Positions 1 to 8,064 of a stretch of DNA of 64,000 nt are shown one piece after another. The stretch is taken from the NCBI RefSeq assembly GCF_019204005.1, contig NZ_JAGSPA010000003.1:1-64000 (forward strand), given 5' to 3'. The notes beneath the pieces were generated by a model, which was not told the DNA's origin, did no database searches, and was given only the letters and a program-made list of their open reading frames with translations. The DNA comes from Pacificimonas pallii (GTDB taxonomy: Bacteria; Pseudomonadota; Alphaproteobacteria; Sphingomonadales; Sphingomonadaceae). Within the stretch, counting starts at the first letter, position 1, and the number at the start of each line of letters is the position of its first letter. The position numbers and the translations under genes are program-made.

Positions 1-17
1 TTCCAAAAGCTGCCAGA

Positions 18-38
18 CCGCTTCCGGCCCAGAAGCGG
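18..38. other. Short perfect hairpin downstream of sensor kinase
   Basis: A 7-base stem (CCGCTTC / GAAGCGG) closes a 7-base loop about 65 bases beyond the stop of the kinase on the minus strand. It could end that transcript. No T run follows it directly on the minus strand (a TTTT lies about 10 bases on), so a classical rho-independent terminator is only weakly supported. Nothing else is recognisable between the window edge and the kinase stop. Confidence 0.25.
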
Positions 39-102
39 CTATACATATGATATATGGTCGCCACTGATCTTCGCCGATAATACGTTGAAATTATCGTCAG
101 TT

Positions 103-2097
103 TCACGAGATAGAGAGGACGGAAAGGCTCGCGACAGTTCCTCGCCCAAGCGCACTTCTGATATTCCATTCTAAGGACGCGCTCATGGCGATTTCACTGA
201 CGATGGCGAGGCCCAGTCCGGTACCGCCTGCACTTTGCTTTCCAGCCTCGCCTTGGACGCATCGCCCCATAATCTGCTCAAGCTCGTACTCAGCAATGCC
301 TGGCCCGGTGTCGTGGACTTCAAACCTGAGCTTATCCTTGTCGCGCCTCACACCGACGACTATCCGCTTGCCTGGCGCATAGGCGATACAGTTGGCGATA
401 AAATTCGATAGGATTCTGAGCGTTGCGACGGCGTCGGCGGCGAAGGCCGCGCTCGAATCTACCACTCTGAAGTCGATTTCAGCCGCAACACTCTCGGCAC
501 GAAACATACTGCGAAGCGCAGAGAGGATTTTGCCGGCCTCGTTTGGCGTCGCAAGGTCCTTGTCTAAAACGTTCTCCGCTGCATCGACCGTCGCGGTCTC
601 AAGAGCTGACGCGACAAGCGTCTCGATATAGCGGAAGGATTCTTCAATTTCGGCGATTTCCTTCTGCTGGTCTGCGGTTCCACTGGTCACATGTTTGATC
701 GCAGCGCGCAGCGCGTAGAGCGGCTGACGCAGGTCGTGCGCAGTGTCGGCAATGCGGCGGCTGCTTGACTGCGCTAGTGAAGCGGCCAGCTCATATCTTC
801 GTTCCAGGCTGGCCAGGCGGTCGTGCAGTTTCATCTGCTCGCGCAACGCAGTTTCTCGCTGACGAAGCAGGCCTGCGCGTTCGCGCTGGGCCTGCAGCAG
901 GCCTGCGATCGCCGCCAGGCCCATCATCAACGCATCGAACACGATCGCCATCCGCATCGTATCCAGATTGGCCGCGCGCGTTAGTTCACCGCCCAAGTTG
1001 TGATAGGCGAGCATGGTCACCGATGCGATCACAATCCCGAACCATCCGACGACGAAAAAGAGGAGTCGAGGCCCTTCCCGCCGCCAGGCCAGAATACCGC
1101 TCGCCAGAAAGATAAGGATGCAGATTGTGGTCGAGGTGACGGCGAACTGCTTCAGTCTGCTGACATCGACGAATAATGCGGCCGCAACGAGAGCGCCCTG
1201 AAAAACCATGACCGCGATCAACACCGTTCGCATCCTGCGACTAAGACCATGCACGCCGAGGTAAGTTATTGCGAAAAACGCCGCGCTAACGGCAAGCAGC
1301 GCGCCGAGCGGCAGCGAGGAAAAGCCATTCCACAATGGCGCGTCGGGCCAAAGATACTGAAAGGCGTATCCGTCCCGCTGGAACAGGTAGAGCAGAACCG
1401 TCAGAACATAGAGACCGTAGCTGACGAACAGTCGGCCTGGCGAGACGATGATGGCTCCTATGCTCGCGATTATGAACATCGCCATGATTCCGTAAAAAGC
1501 GAAATCCTTGGTGAGCTTGGCGGAAATGCTCTGGGTAAATTGTGCGGGAGTCTCGACAGCAACAGGCATTACAGTCGCCCCCTGCGATGTGTAGCGGATC
1601 CAGAAGGTCGTGGTTTCGCGAGGTGGCAGTTCAGTTGAGACTGCCAGCTGATGATAGGGTATTGGACGGCTGTCGAACGGGCTGCGTTCGTCTTGGCTCA
1701 GGATAAGCTCCAACTCCGCTGCGCCTTCCTGCCAGACTTCAAGCTCAGTCATGAAATTCGTTCCGAGGTGCAGCACACGTTCCAATGGTTTGCCGGTTGA
1801 ATTTCGAACCGGAAGGCGAAGCCAGACGCCGCCATCTTGATAACCAAAGCCTGCTTCGACGCGCTCAACCGGCGCGAACCGTGCGGTAATATTTGAATCC
1901 AGTACTTCCTGGATTCCCAGCCGGTCACCATCCTCCAGCAGATAGTCGATAAAGGGCGCTGCTTCGTCCCGGCTTTCACCCTCAGCGAGCGTCAGCACCC
2001 GCTCATCTACCGGCTCGGCACCTGCGGATGCGGCGAAAAAAGTCATTGCAGACAGCATGATAATCAGCCATCGCTGGTGGCGAGGTAGCCGGTTCAT
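103..2097 (-). CDS. 7TMR-DISM sensor histidine kinase
   Basis: Membrane sensor kinase of about 664 residues. A signal peptide (residues 1–28) is followed by a periplasmic domain of the 7TMR-DISM extracellular type (about 35–185), seven hydrophobic segments (about 200–405), a coiled coil rich in Arg/Glu/Leu (about 402–440), an H-box AHDLRQPL with the phospho-accepting His near 454, and an ATPase domain with N-box NFIANCIAYAP, G1 DTGPGIA and G2 GGTGLGLAIV. A GTG lies directly before the chosen ATG and could also serve as start. It is divergent from a LuxR-type regulator with only 29 bases between them, so the two are likely partners. The signal is unknown; 7TMR-DISM domains are thought to bind carbohydrates or other small ligands. 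Confidence 0.9.
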   Translation of the reverse strand: MNRLPRHQRWLIIMLSAMTFFAASAGAEPVDERVLTLAEGESRDEAAPFIDYLLEDGDRLGIQEVLDSNITARFAPVERVEAGFGYQDGGVWLRLPVRNSTGKPLERVLHLGTNFMTELEVWQEGAAELELILSQDERSPFDSRPIPYHQLAVSTELPPRETTTFWIRYTSQGATVMPVAVETPAQFTQSISAKLTKDFAFYGIMAMFIIASIGAIIVSPGRLFVSYGLYVLTVLLYLFQRDGYAFQYLWPDAPLWNGFSSLPLGALLAVSAAFFAITYLGVHGLSRRMRTVLIAVMVFQGALVAAALFVDVSRLKQFAVTSTTICILIFLASGILAWRREGPRLLFFVVGWFGIVIASVTMLAYHNLGGELTRAANLDTMRMAIVFDALMMGLAAIAGLLQAQRERAGLLRQRETALREQMKLHDRLASLERRYELAASLAQSSSRRIADTAHDLRQPLYALRAAIKHVTSGTADQQKEIAEIEESFRYIETLVASALETATVDAAENVLDKDLATPNEAGKILSALRSMFRAESVAAEIDFRVVDSSAAFAADAVATLRILSNFIANCIAYAPGKRIVVGVRRDKDKLRFEVHDTGPGIAEYELEQIMGRCVQGEAGKQSAGGTGLGLAIVSEIAMSASLEWNIRSALGRGTVASLSVLSIS

Positions 2098-2126
2098 CAC
2101 GATGGAACCAGCGGGGGATGCGCTGA

Positions 2127-2765
2127 ATGTCGAGGAAAGCTCTTCGCGTCATCATTGCCGACGATCATATGATCGTTCGACAGGGCACGCGCGCGCTGCT
2201 GGAACGAACGGATGTGTTCGTCGTGGTCGGGGAAGTTGATAACGGTCTCAACGCCATTGCGGAAACGAAACGCCTGATGCCCGAATTGCTGTTGCTTGAC
2301 CTCGCCATGCCGGTCATCACGGGCGTCGAGGTGATTGAGGATGTCCGGCGCTGGAGCCCCGAAACGCACATTGCAGTCCTGACGGGAATGCGAAACGCAA
2401 ATATGCTGCGTCATGCGCTCGACGGCGGCGCAACCGGACTGTTTCTCAAATCGAGCGATGTCGACGGACTGCCGGATGGCCTTCGCGCGGTATGCGAGGG
2501 GGAGACGCATATTGACCCCGCGGCCGCCAGTCTGCTGGCATCTGCCGGGCATCATACCGACATTACGGCCCGGGAGCGGCAGGTGCTGTTCGGCATTGCC
2601 CGCGGCGCCTCCAATCCCGACCTTGCAGAGCGGCTAGGCATCAGCGCCAACACCGTCGACAAGCATCGCACGAGCCTGATGCGCAAGCTCGGCGCACATA
2701 GCGCGGCTGAGCTCGTCGCGATCGCTCTGCGCGATGGTCTGCTCGAATCCGTGAAACACGCCTGA
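2127..2765 (+). CDS. LuxR/NarL-family response regulator
   Basis: A 212-residue response regulator. The receiver domain (1–125) has the acidic pair D12-D13, the phospho-acceptor D58 in LLLLDLAMP, a conserved T/S position in VLTG and the Lys in FLKSSD. The C-terminal LuxR-type helix-turn-helix (about 145–205) contains TARERQVL and the recognition helix region ISANTVDKHRTSLMRKL. A purine-rich ribosome site (GCGGGGGA) lies before the ATG. It faces away from the 7TMR-DISM kinase gene and is its probable partner. It could also act on the PEP-CTERM operon that begins about 160 bases downstream; that is only proximity-based inference. Confidence 0.92.
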   Translation: MSRKALRVIIADDHMIVRQGTRALLERTDVFVVVGEVDNGLNAIAETKRLMPELLLLDLAMPVITGVEVIEDVRRWSPETHIAVLTGMRNANMLRHALDGGATGLFLKSSDVDGLPDGLRAVCEGETHIDPAAASLLASAGHHTDITARERQVLFGIARGASNPDLAERLGISANTVDKHRTSLMRKLGAHSAAELVAIALRDGLLESVKHA

Positions 2766-2836
2766 CAGCCCCTCTTCCCCAAACTTTCGACCACGCTGCC
2801 ATCACGCGTCGGCAAAGTTAAGACCGCAACCGTAAT

Positions 2837-2854
2837 ATGGTGTCATCGCACCAT
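2837..2854. promoter_or_regulatory. Inverted repeat ATGGTG-N6-CACCAT upstream of PEP-CTERM operon
   Basis: A perfect 6-base inverted repeat with a 6-base spacer, 68 bases before the chosen start of the PEP-CTERM gene. Its half-sites are the same hexamers that form the palindromes around the S24 regulator near 21.9 kb, but in the opposite (everted) order. It may be an operator or a chance match. Confidence 0.2.
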
Positions 2855-2922
2855 TGAGAGCGCCTCTGTGTCCGCATAGCCTTCCCGGAATTCGAACGAA
2901 AATGGGCAGGGCGGACTTCAAA

Positions 2923-3666
2923 ATGAAGATTTACATGATCGCGGGGGCGATTGCTTTTGGCGCGACACAGTCCGCGTTAGCGACGGTCGTGAACGGCGAC
3001 TTCGAGACAGGTGATTTCACTGGCTTCACGGTCGAAGCAAATGAAGGAACGCTTGCGGGCGATGCCATCGACGAGACGCTGTTTTCTTCGGTCGGCGAAC
3101 TTGGCGGAAGCCAGGTTGCGCAGCTCGATACGCTGAACCTAGATTTCGACATGGACGGACAGATTTTCGATGCGCTTGGTGTTCTTACACTCAACCAGCG
3201 TGTTACAGTCAGCCCGGACGCACCATTGCTGACCTTCGATGTGGGCGTAATCGGCAATAGCGCAGACCCCACAGGATCGGGAACTTCGGACAGGGATGAC
3301 GTCCTCATCCTGCGCATCGCTACACTCCGCACTTTCGACATTTTTGTTGGCGGCTTCGATGTAAACCCTGGCGGCATACCTGAGTTCTTCGATATCGATG
3401 TCGCGGCGACAAATATTCCGGACGCAGTGCTGGACACGCGCGTCGAGATCGATCTCACCCGCTATCTGGGCGGCTTCGCGCGGACCTTCGACATCGAATT
3501 TCAGCTGTTCAACCGCAATGACGGCAGGCGCACACGCTTCGGGATCGACAATCTAAGCTTTCCGATAGATGCGCCACCGCGGGACATTCCAGCACCTGCG
3601 GGCCTGATGCTGATGCTACTTGGCACTGGCCTGCTGTCTGTACTGAATTCGAAGCGGAGCGCGTAA
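2923..3666 (+). CDS. PEP-CTERM-like secreted surface protein
   Basis: Secreted protein of 247 residues from the chosen ATG, which gives a signal peptide (MKIYMIAGAIAFGATQSALA) and has an AGGGCGG ribosome site. A longer frame upstream lacks a signal sequence. The mature part opens with VNGDFETGDFTGF, a stretch common in PEP-CTERM proteins, and is rich in Asp, Phe and Thr. The C-terminus has a sorting signal of PEP-CTERM style: IPAPAG, a hydrophobic span (LMLMLLGTGLL) and a basic tail with Lys-Arg. Such proteins are processed by an exosortase and reach the cell surface or extracellular matrix. The stop is one base from the start of the next gene, so it is the first gene of a four-gene operon. 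Confidence 0.75.
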   Translation: MKIYMIAGAIAFGATQSALATVVNGDFETGDFTGFTVEANEGTLAGDAIDETLFSSVGELGGSQVAQLDTLNLDFDMDGQIFDALGVLTLNQRVTVSPDAPLLTFDVGVIGNSADPTGSGTSDRDDVLILRIATLRTFDIFVGGFDVNPGGIPEFFDIDVAATNIPDAVLDTRVEIDLTRYLGGFARTFDIEFQLFNRNDGRRTRFGIDNLSFPIDAPPRDIPAPAGLMLMLLGTGLLSVLNSKRSA

Positions 3667-3667
3667 G

Positions 3668-4801
3668 ATGACAGTATTAGGTGTCGATGTAACGGGGACA
3701 GAAACGCGAGCGCTCGAGGCGCGTTACAACGAATTGCGCACGGACCTGAAGCAGGCCGAAATAGATTATCAGAGTGCTGTCACGGGCTTTGAGACGCAGG
3801 CCGAGATCTTCGATTCCGTTCTGAAACGCACAATCATGATCGAAACGATCGTGGCGGATCTGCGGCTTGAGGTGGATGTTGCAGATGCGCCGCCTGAAAG
3901 CCTGTGGGAATTTCTCCCATTCGGTGACACCATCATGAATACAGCGGTCGTCGCTGGTGCCGCAGGCGGCGCAAAGAAGATTGTTTGGGATGGCGGCAAG
4001 ACGCTGGTCGGTGCCTTGAAGTCCCTGTTTGGGAAGACACCGCCGATCAAAGCACCTCCTGCAACGCCGGTGACGCTTGCGGCACCCACGCCGCCCGCTC
4101 CGCCAAAGTCTGGCGCATCTTCGCTGCGATTGTCTGCCGGCACCGTCGATGACATGTCGAGCACCGGCAATCGCCTGGCGAAAGTCGCCGCAAAGCTGGA
4201 CGATGTGAAAATCGCTCAGAACGCGACGAAGATGGCCAAGGTCAAACAGACGGGCCGCCTCGGCGGGAAACTGCTCGCAGGTGTAGGCGCGGTCGCATCC
4301 GTTGCGGCACTCGGGCTTCTGGTGAACGCCGACATCAAAACGCGCGAGGGTCTGCAGACCATCATCGGGCAATATGAGGCATGGCTGGCGGAGTTCGGCC
4401 AGGCGATCGACGCGCTGAATGAGGGCAGCAAAGATCTTCGGGATGCGCTCATCAAGCTAATGGACGACTTCGATATCGACCATGAAGCTGACTTCGATGT
4501 CGCCGTGGCCACACTGCAGGGCTATCTGGGCAATGTGCTCCGAAAGGTGGGGGCCGCGGAGACAATGGTGCAGAATGCAACCAGGATCCTTTGCAAAAAT
4601 GTGAAGCTCCCCGCCCTGCCCGACCCTAGCGACGTGGACCCACCGGCAGGTCCGTACAAAGTGTCCGCAGATGATATTGCTGCCTACACCGGTGTGTCGG
4701 CGGCGTTCGTCCTGTCACGACAGACCGACATCGAGGACGATTGCTGCGCCCATTGCACCAGTGACGACTGCATTGGCGGATGCCCGGATGGGGACGCCTA
4801 G
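3668..4801 (+). CDS. Unknown membrane protein, operon gene A (paralogue of gene C)
   Basis: I do not recognise this 377-residue protein. It has no signal peptide. Residues 14–70 look like a long coiled coil (ELRTDLKQAEIDYQ); then comes a Gly/Ala-rich segment (94–120), a Pro-rich linker (123–148), a second basic helix region and one hydrophobic segment (about 198–219, KLLAGVGAVASVAALGLLV), then more helix. Residues 330–349 resemble the short helix-turn-helix-like motif repeated in the next two genes. The tail has clustered cysteines (C359, C360, C363, C368, C372) among acidic residues, which could bind a metal. The order of parts and several short stretches match gene C (5942–7321), so the two are probably ancient paralogues. 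It starts one base after the PEP-CTERM gene stop. Confidence 0.8.
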   Translation: MTVLGVDVTGTETRALEARYNELRTDLKQAEIDYQSAVTGFETQAEIFDSVLKRTIMIETIVADLRLEVDVADAPPESLWEFLPFGDTIMNTAVVAGAAGGAKKIVWDGGKTLVGALKSLFGKTPPIKAPPATPVTLAAPTPPAPPKSGASSLRLSAGTVDDMSSTGNRLAKVAAKLDDVKIAQNATKMAKVKQTGRLGGKLLAGVGAVASVAALGLLVNADIKTREGLQTIIGQYEAWLAEFGQAIDALNEGSKDLRDALIKLMDDFDIDHEADFDVAVATLQGYLGNVLRKVGAAETMVQNATRILCKNVKLPALPDPSDVDPPAGPYKVSADDIAAYTGVSAAFVLSRQTDIEDDCCAHCTSDDCIGGCPDGDA

Positions 4802-4832
4802 ACACACTCTCACAAAGCCCTGGAGGGGCCTC

Positions 4833-5942
4833 ATGAAACTGTTCAAGGCTGTCGAAAAGCTCTTTAAACCGAAGAAAAAGAAACGGAGAGGCGGCGGCTT
4901 CAAAGTCACTCCGCTTCCCAGCCCAATCCAGAGGATGCCTGGCGGAATCGACGTCTTGAAGCCGCTCCGGAAGAGATCGAAGCTCGCGTTGAAGGACATT
5001 GGCGATATTGCCGCCACCATCGCAGTCGTGCCTCTGGCGAAGCAGAATTTCGTCGCCAGCGCGGTCATCGCTTTTGCAAAAGATCCGAATCCGAAGCGCC
5101 TGCTGAAAATCGGCAAGGCCGAATTCTGGGAGCCTGATCTCCCGGGCCTTCGGAAACGCGAGAACACTGCGGAAGACAATCTTCTGGCGGCGCGGGAGCG
5201 CTTCTTCGCGGCGCGAGCGGAACTCGCCGAGACACACGCAGCACATTCGGCGCTTACCGACAGCTTCTCCAGTCAGCTTGGAAAGGAAGCCGCGGACCGA
5301 GAGTTTGCGCATATCCGGGATGAGGAATGGGACGAAGTACACGGCGATGCGGCAAACCTTTTAAAGGCCACGGGCGACGGCATTCGCTACATCGCCGCTT
5401 TCATCACCTTCGACATGACCGAACTGCCGTTCAAGAAGGATGAGGCAGAGAAGGAACGGCGTTTCCTGCAACGCAGGATAGCGGAAATCGAAACGATCCG
5501 CCGACAATATGATGAATCCAGCCGAAAGATCGGGAAGGGCATCAGCCTCTTGGAAAGTGAAATGGCGGCGCTTCGGGCAGAACTTGCTGCGAAGGGGATC
5601 GACAAGGATTTTGGCGGGCTTGATAAGCTTCACCTTGAACGCGCAATGCTGGAAACGCGCCTAGAAATAGCAGTTGCGATGCTTGGCGATGGGATAGACC
5701 CCAACCGCATTCAAATGGCGACCGGCCTCACCACCGACGAAATCGCGGCACTTCCGCAGCCGGAACCTGCCGAAGACACTGGTTCGGCAGACCCTCGAGA
5801 TGCTGCGCGCGCCATGCTCATCGGCGGCGCGGAACCACTCTACGTCGCCGAGCTGACAGGTATCGACGAAGACGAAATACTCGAAATCCGCTCAGGTCTT
5901 GGCATCACCGAAAATACCGACACCGCAGCGGGAGCGCACTGA
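4833..5942 (+). CDS. Unknown helical protein, operon gene B with two HTH-like repeats
   Basis: Unknown protein of 369 residues. The ATG is chosen because of the TGGAGGGG ribosome site and its position 31 bases after gene A; the frame is open further upstream inside gene A. The N-terminus is very basic (KPKKKKRRGGG), there is no clear signal peptide or strong membrane span, and a weak hydrophobic stretch lies near 55–80. Residues 110–270 are mostly charged helix, likely coiled coil. Near the C-terminus are two copies of a motif of the form A-x-x-M-L-x-x-G-x(5)-I/V-x-x-x-T-G-I/L-x(4)-I (residues 280–307 and 325–352). The stop overlaps the start of gene C (TGATG), which suggests coupled translation. 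Confidence 0.78.
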   Translation: MKLFKAVEKLFKPKKKKRRGGGFKVTPLPSPIQRMPGGIDVLKPLRKRSKLALKDIGDIAATIAVVPLAKQNFVASAVIAFAKDPNPKRLLKIGKAEFWEPDLPGLRKRENTAEDNLLAARERFFAARAELAETHAAHSALTDSFSSQLGKEAADREFAHIRDEEWDEVHGDAANLLKATGDGIRYIAAFITFDMTELPFKKDEAEKERRFLQRRIAEIETIRRQYDESSRKIGKGISLLESEMAALRAELAAKGIDKDFGGLDKLHLERAMLETRLEIAVAMLGDGIDPNRIQMATGLTTDEIAALPQPEPAEDTGSADPRDAARAMLIGGAEPLYVAELTGIDEDEILEIRSGLGITENTDTAAGAH

Positions 5943-7321
5943 TGGGCTTAGAAAATCTGGACGGGTTCTTCCTGACAGCGCCACTGGCCACGCCGGACCT
6001 GAAACGGATTGTCGAGGACCTGCGCGAGGAGCTGAGCGGACTGGAAGTTGATTATCAGACCGAACTGACGCGCTACGCCGCCATGATGTCGAAGCTGACG
6101 AAAATGGAATCGAAAACCAAGTTCGTGCACGATGAGATCGTTAAGGCCACCTCCGTGTTCACACCGCCTCCGCCGGGTGAGGAGGAAACGGTTTTCGATG
6201 TCCTCGACCAGCATGTCTACCAGCCGATGGCCTATATCGAGTCCGGTATCGGCGGCGCTGGCGGCGCGCTTTGGCTGGTCGGAAAAGCCGGCCCGAAAAC
6301 CTTCCATGCCCTATCCAAGATCGGCAGGATTTCCGGTATCGCCAACAAGGTCGGCAAATCGGCGCGCTGGACGAAGGTCGCTCGGTTTGGAAGCAAACTC
6401 GGTGCGCTCGCCGTGGCATTCTTCATTGTGGATTTCGGAATCCAGCTTAGCACGGCCTCGAAAATAAACGCGCATTTCCGCGAGAACGAGACGGAGCTGA
6501 AAACGCAAATCAAGAAAGCCGGAAAGGCCGTACAAGACGTGAAAGACGTCGTCGCGGAAGGCGATGAGGTTGTGCAGCAGATTCTGGATGAAACCGGTGC
6601 TGCCAGTGTGGACGACTATGTGCGCATCATGAATGAAGGGATTGCCGCAATCGGCGAACAGGCGGCAAATTTCGGCGCAGCGCGGCGCATGCTGCTCGAC
6701 GGTCTCGCAAGCGAAATGGTGGCGCGCTATATTCCCGGCCTGCCACAGGAGGCCCTGGAGACGCTCGAAAAGAAACTCGACGCTGAACGCGCTTTAGCGA
6801 GTGGAGCCAGCGATGCGGAAGTTTCCGACAGCACTGGCCTGACCCTGGTTCAAGTTGCTGGAATCTCGAAACTGCAGCGCGCGCGTATGTCATTGCTTAG
6901 CGGCGGCACTGTTGAGGAAGTCGCGGAAGCCACTGCGCTTAGCACGGTCGTCGTCACGGGCGAAGACGAGATGCTTCACGAAGACTTGCAGATGGCGTGG
7001 AAAACAATTGCCGAGCGTGCCCAGTCGTCTGCCATTTCCGCGCGGATTCTGGTCTCCAGAGAGGCAGTCGCGCAGTTCTATAAGCAGCTCGATGCCAAAG
7101 CCCGGCTGTTCGAAGGCGTCGAACCCGGCACGGTGGCCACCACCCTCGAAATCGACGATGCCGCAAGGGTAGATGGCTGGGCGGAAGATCTCGCGGTCGC
7201 AAGAAAGGCAATCGGCCTTCTAAAGGCGACCGCCCCGCAGGCGCGCCGGGAAGATGACTTGGCTGCGGACTTCCTGCTACCTGTATCCATCGTTCGGGCT
7301 ATTCCCGCTGCCGCAGCCTAG
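5942..7321 (+). CDS. Unknown membrane protein, operon gene C with HTH-like repeats
   Basis: Unknown protein of 459 residues, paralogous in layout to gene A. Residues 19–70 form a likely coiled coil (LREELSGLEVDYQTEL), followed by a Pro-rich linker (73–80), a Gly-rich hydrophobic stretch (101–114), a basic region (120–150), one hydrophobic segment (about 152–169, LGALAVAFFIVDFGIQL) and another charged helix (173–212). The second half carries at least three, perhaps five, copies of the helix-turn-helix-like motif also seen in gene B (about 247–275, 281–311, 314–338, 386–412 and a weak one at 420–455). No signal peptide. The layout of helix, hydrophobic head and helix could suit a membrane-active or anchoring protein, but no function can be assigned. 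It is the last gene of the operon. Confidence 0.8.
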   Translation: MGLENLDGFFLTAPLATPDLKRIVEDLREELSGLEVDYQTELTRYAAMMSKLTKMESKTKFVHDEIVKATSVFTPPPPGEEETVFDVLDQHVYQPMAYIESGIGGAGGALWLVGKAGPKTFHALSKIGRISGIANKVGKSARWTKVARFGSKLGALAVAFFIVDFGIQLSTASKINAHFRENETELKTQIKKAGKAVQDVKDVVAEGDEVVQQILDETGAASVDDYVRIMNEGIAAIGEQAANFGAARRMLLDGLASEMVARYIPGLPQEALETLEKKLDAERALASGASDAEVSDSTGLTLVQVAGISKLQRARMSLLSGGTVEEVAEATALSTVVVTGEDEMLHEDLQMAWKTIAERAQSSAISARILVSREAVAQFYKQLDAKARLFEGVEPGTVATTLEIDDAARVDGWAEDLAVARKAIGLLKATAPQARREDDLAADFLLPVSIVRAIPAAAA

Positions 7322-8064
7322 CCCGGCCGCCGAGGTATATGCGCTAGCCCATAGGCAATCGCGTGTGCTTTCGGGAATTCCGCTGAACACGCCGGGAATG
7401 CCGATGGATTTTATTGTCACTGCGATTTCTCAGCGGATCGATGAAAGATCTGCTGTCAGGTTAGCTGACCTTCCCCCTGAAAAGTGAACCATTTTAAGAG
7501 TTAGGATTTCTGCTATTTACGGCTTGAAAGGAGCTGGAGAATGGCCCGGACGGGATAAGAGCGGTAAAGGCGCGGGCGGCTCACTGCCGGCGTACATTAT
7601 AGCAAAGATTATCGCATAAGAAACGACGTCTGCTCACACCACTTTGAGGCCGAAAGCGGACCGACCGCAACCGGGTCGGAAGCCGCCGACCGAACTTGGA
7701 GTTGACGCTTGCACCATGCTGGTGGGCACATAGCGGGGGTTCCGCGGAGCTGCGCCGAAAACCGCCATTGGGCGACGTGCCGCACTGATAGATTGGCGCT
7801 CGCCTCTGCTTCGCGCAAAGCCACCGCACGGCGAGGATCGCCAGCGATTCTGATAACCGGATGGGACGATGGGAAGTGCAGCTAAGGGAGACGTTCCTGA
7901 CCTCGGTTGTTCACAAATCGCCGCATTTTGGGCATGCGTTTCGATAGCGCGGGTGCATCCTGCGAAAAATCTGTTGAAGTCACGTCACCGCTTTCAGAGC
8001 GGGGCGTTGTCCGCATGTTTATGCTATGCAATAACATATCATCATAATGACTGAGGGGTTATGC
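7322..8064. other. Non-coding accessory stretch between operon and hydrolase
   Basis: No convincing gene was found in about 740 bases. It holds a probable insertion-sequence remnant (7466–7558). Small minus-strand frames around 7.6–7.8 kb encode Arg/Ser-rich sequence of no recognisable kind. A pair of loosely matching inverted sequences, TTATCGCATA at 7609–7618 and the complement of TTATTGCATA at 8025–8034, brackets most of the interval and might be the ends of a decayed element; this is a weak observation. Confidence 0.5.
7466..7558 (+). mobile_element. Probable insertion-sequence 5' end remnant
   Basis: The stretch begins with TGACCTTCCCCCTGAAAAGTG, which resembles the terminal repeats of IS3-family elements (TGACCTG-CCCC type, from memory). 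It continues into an AT-richer leader and a strong ribosome site (AAAGGAGCTGGAGA) before an ATG at 7541. That frame stops after five codons, so if this was a transposase leader the gene is gone. No transposase-coding sequence or right end was found downstream. Confidence 0.35.

Noticed and set aside
7581-7829. Small minus-strand frames in the accessory gap
   Set aside because: Arg/Ser/Ala-rich with no ribosome site or family; treated as non-coding.
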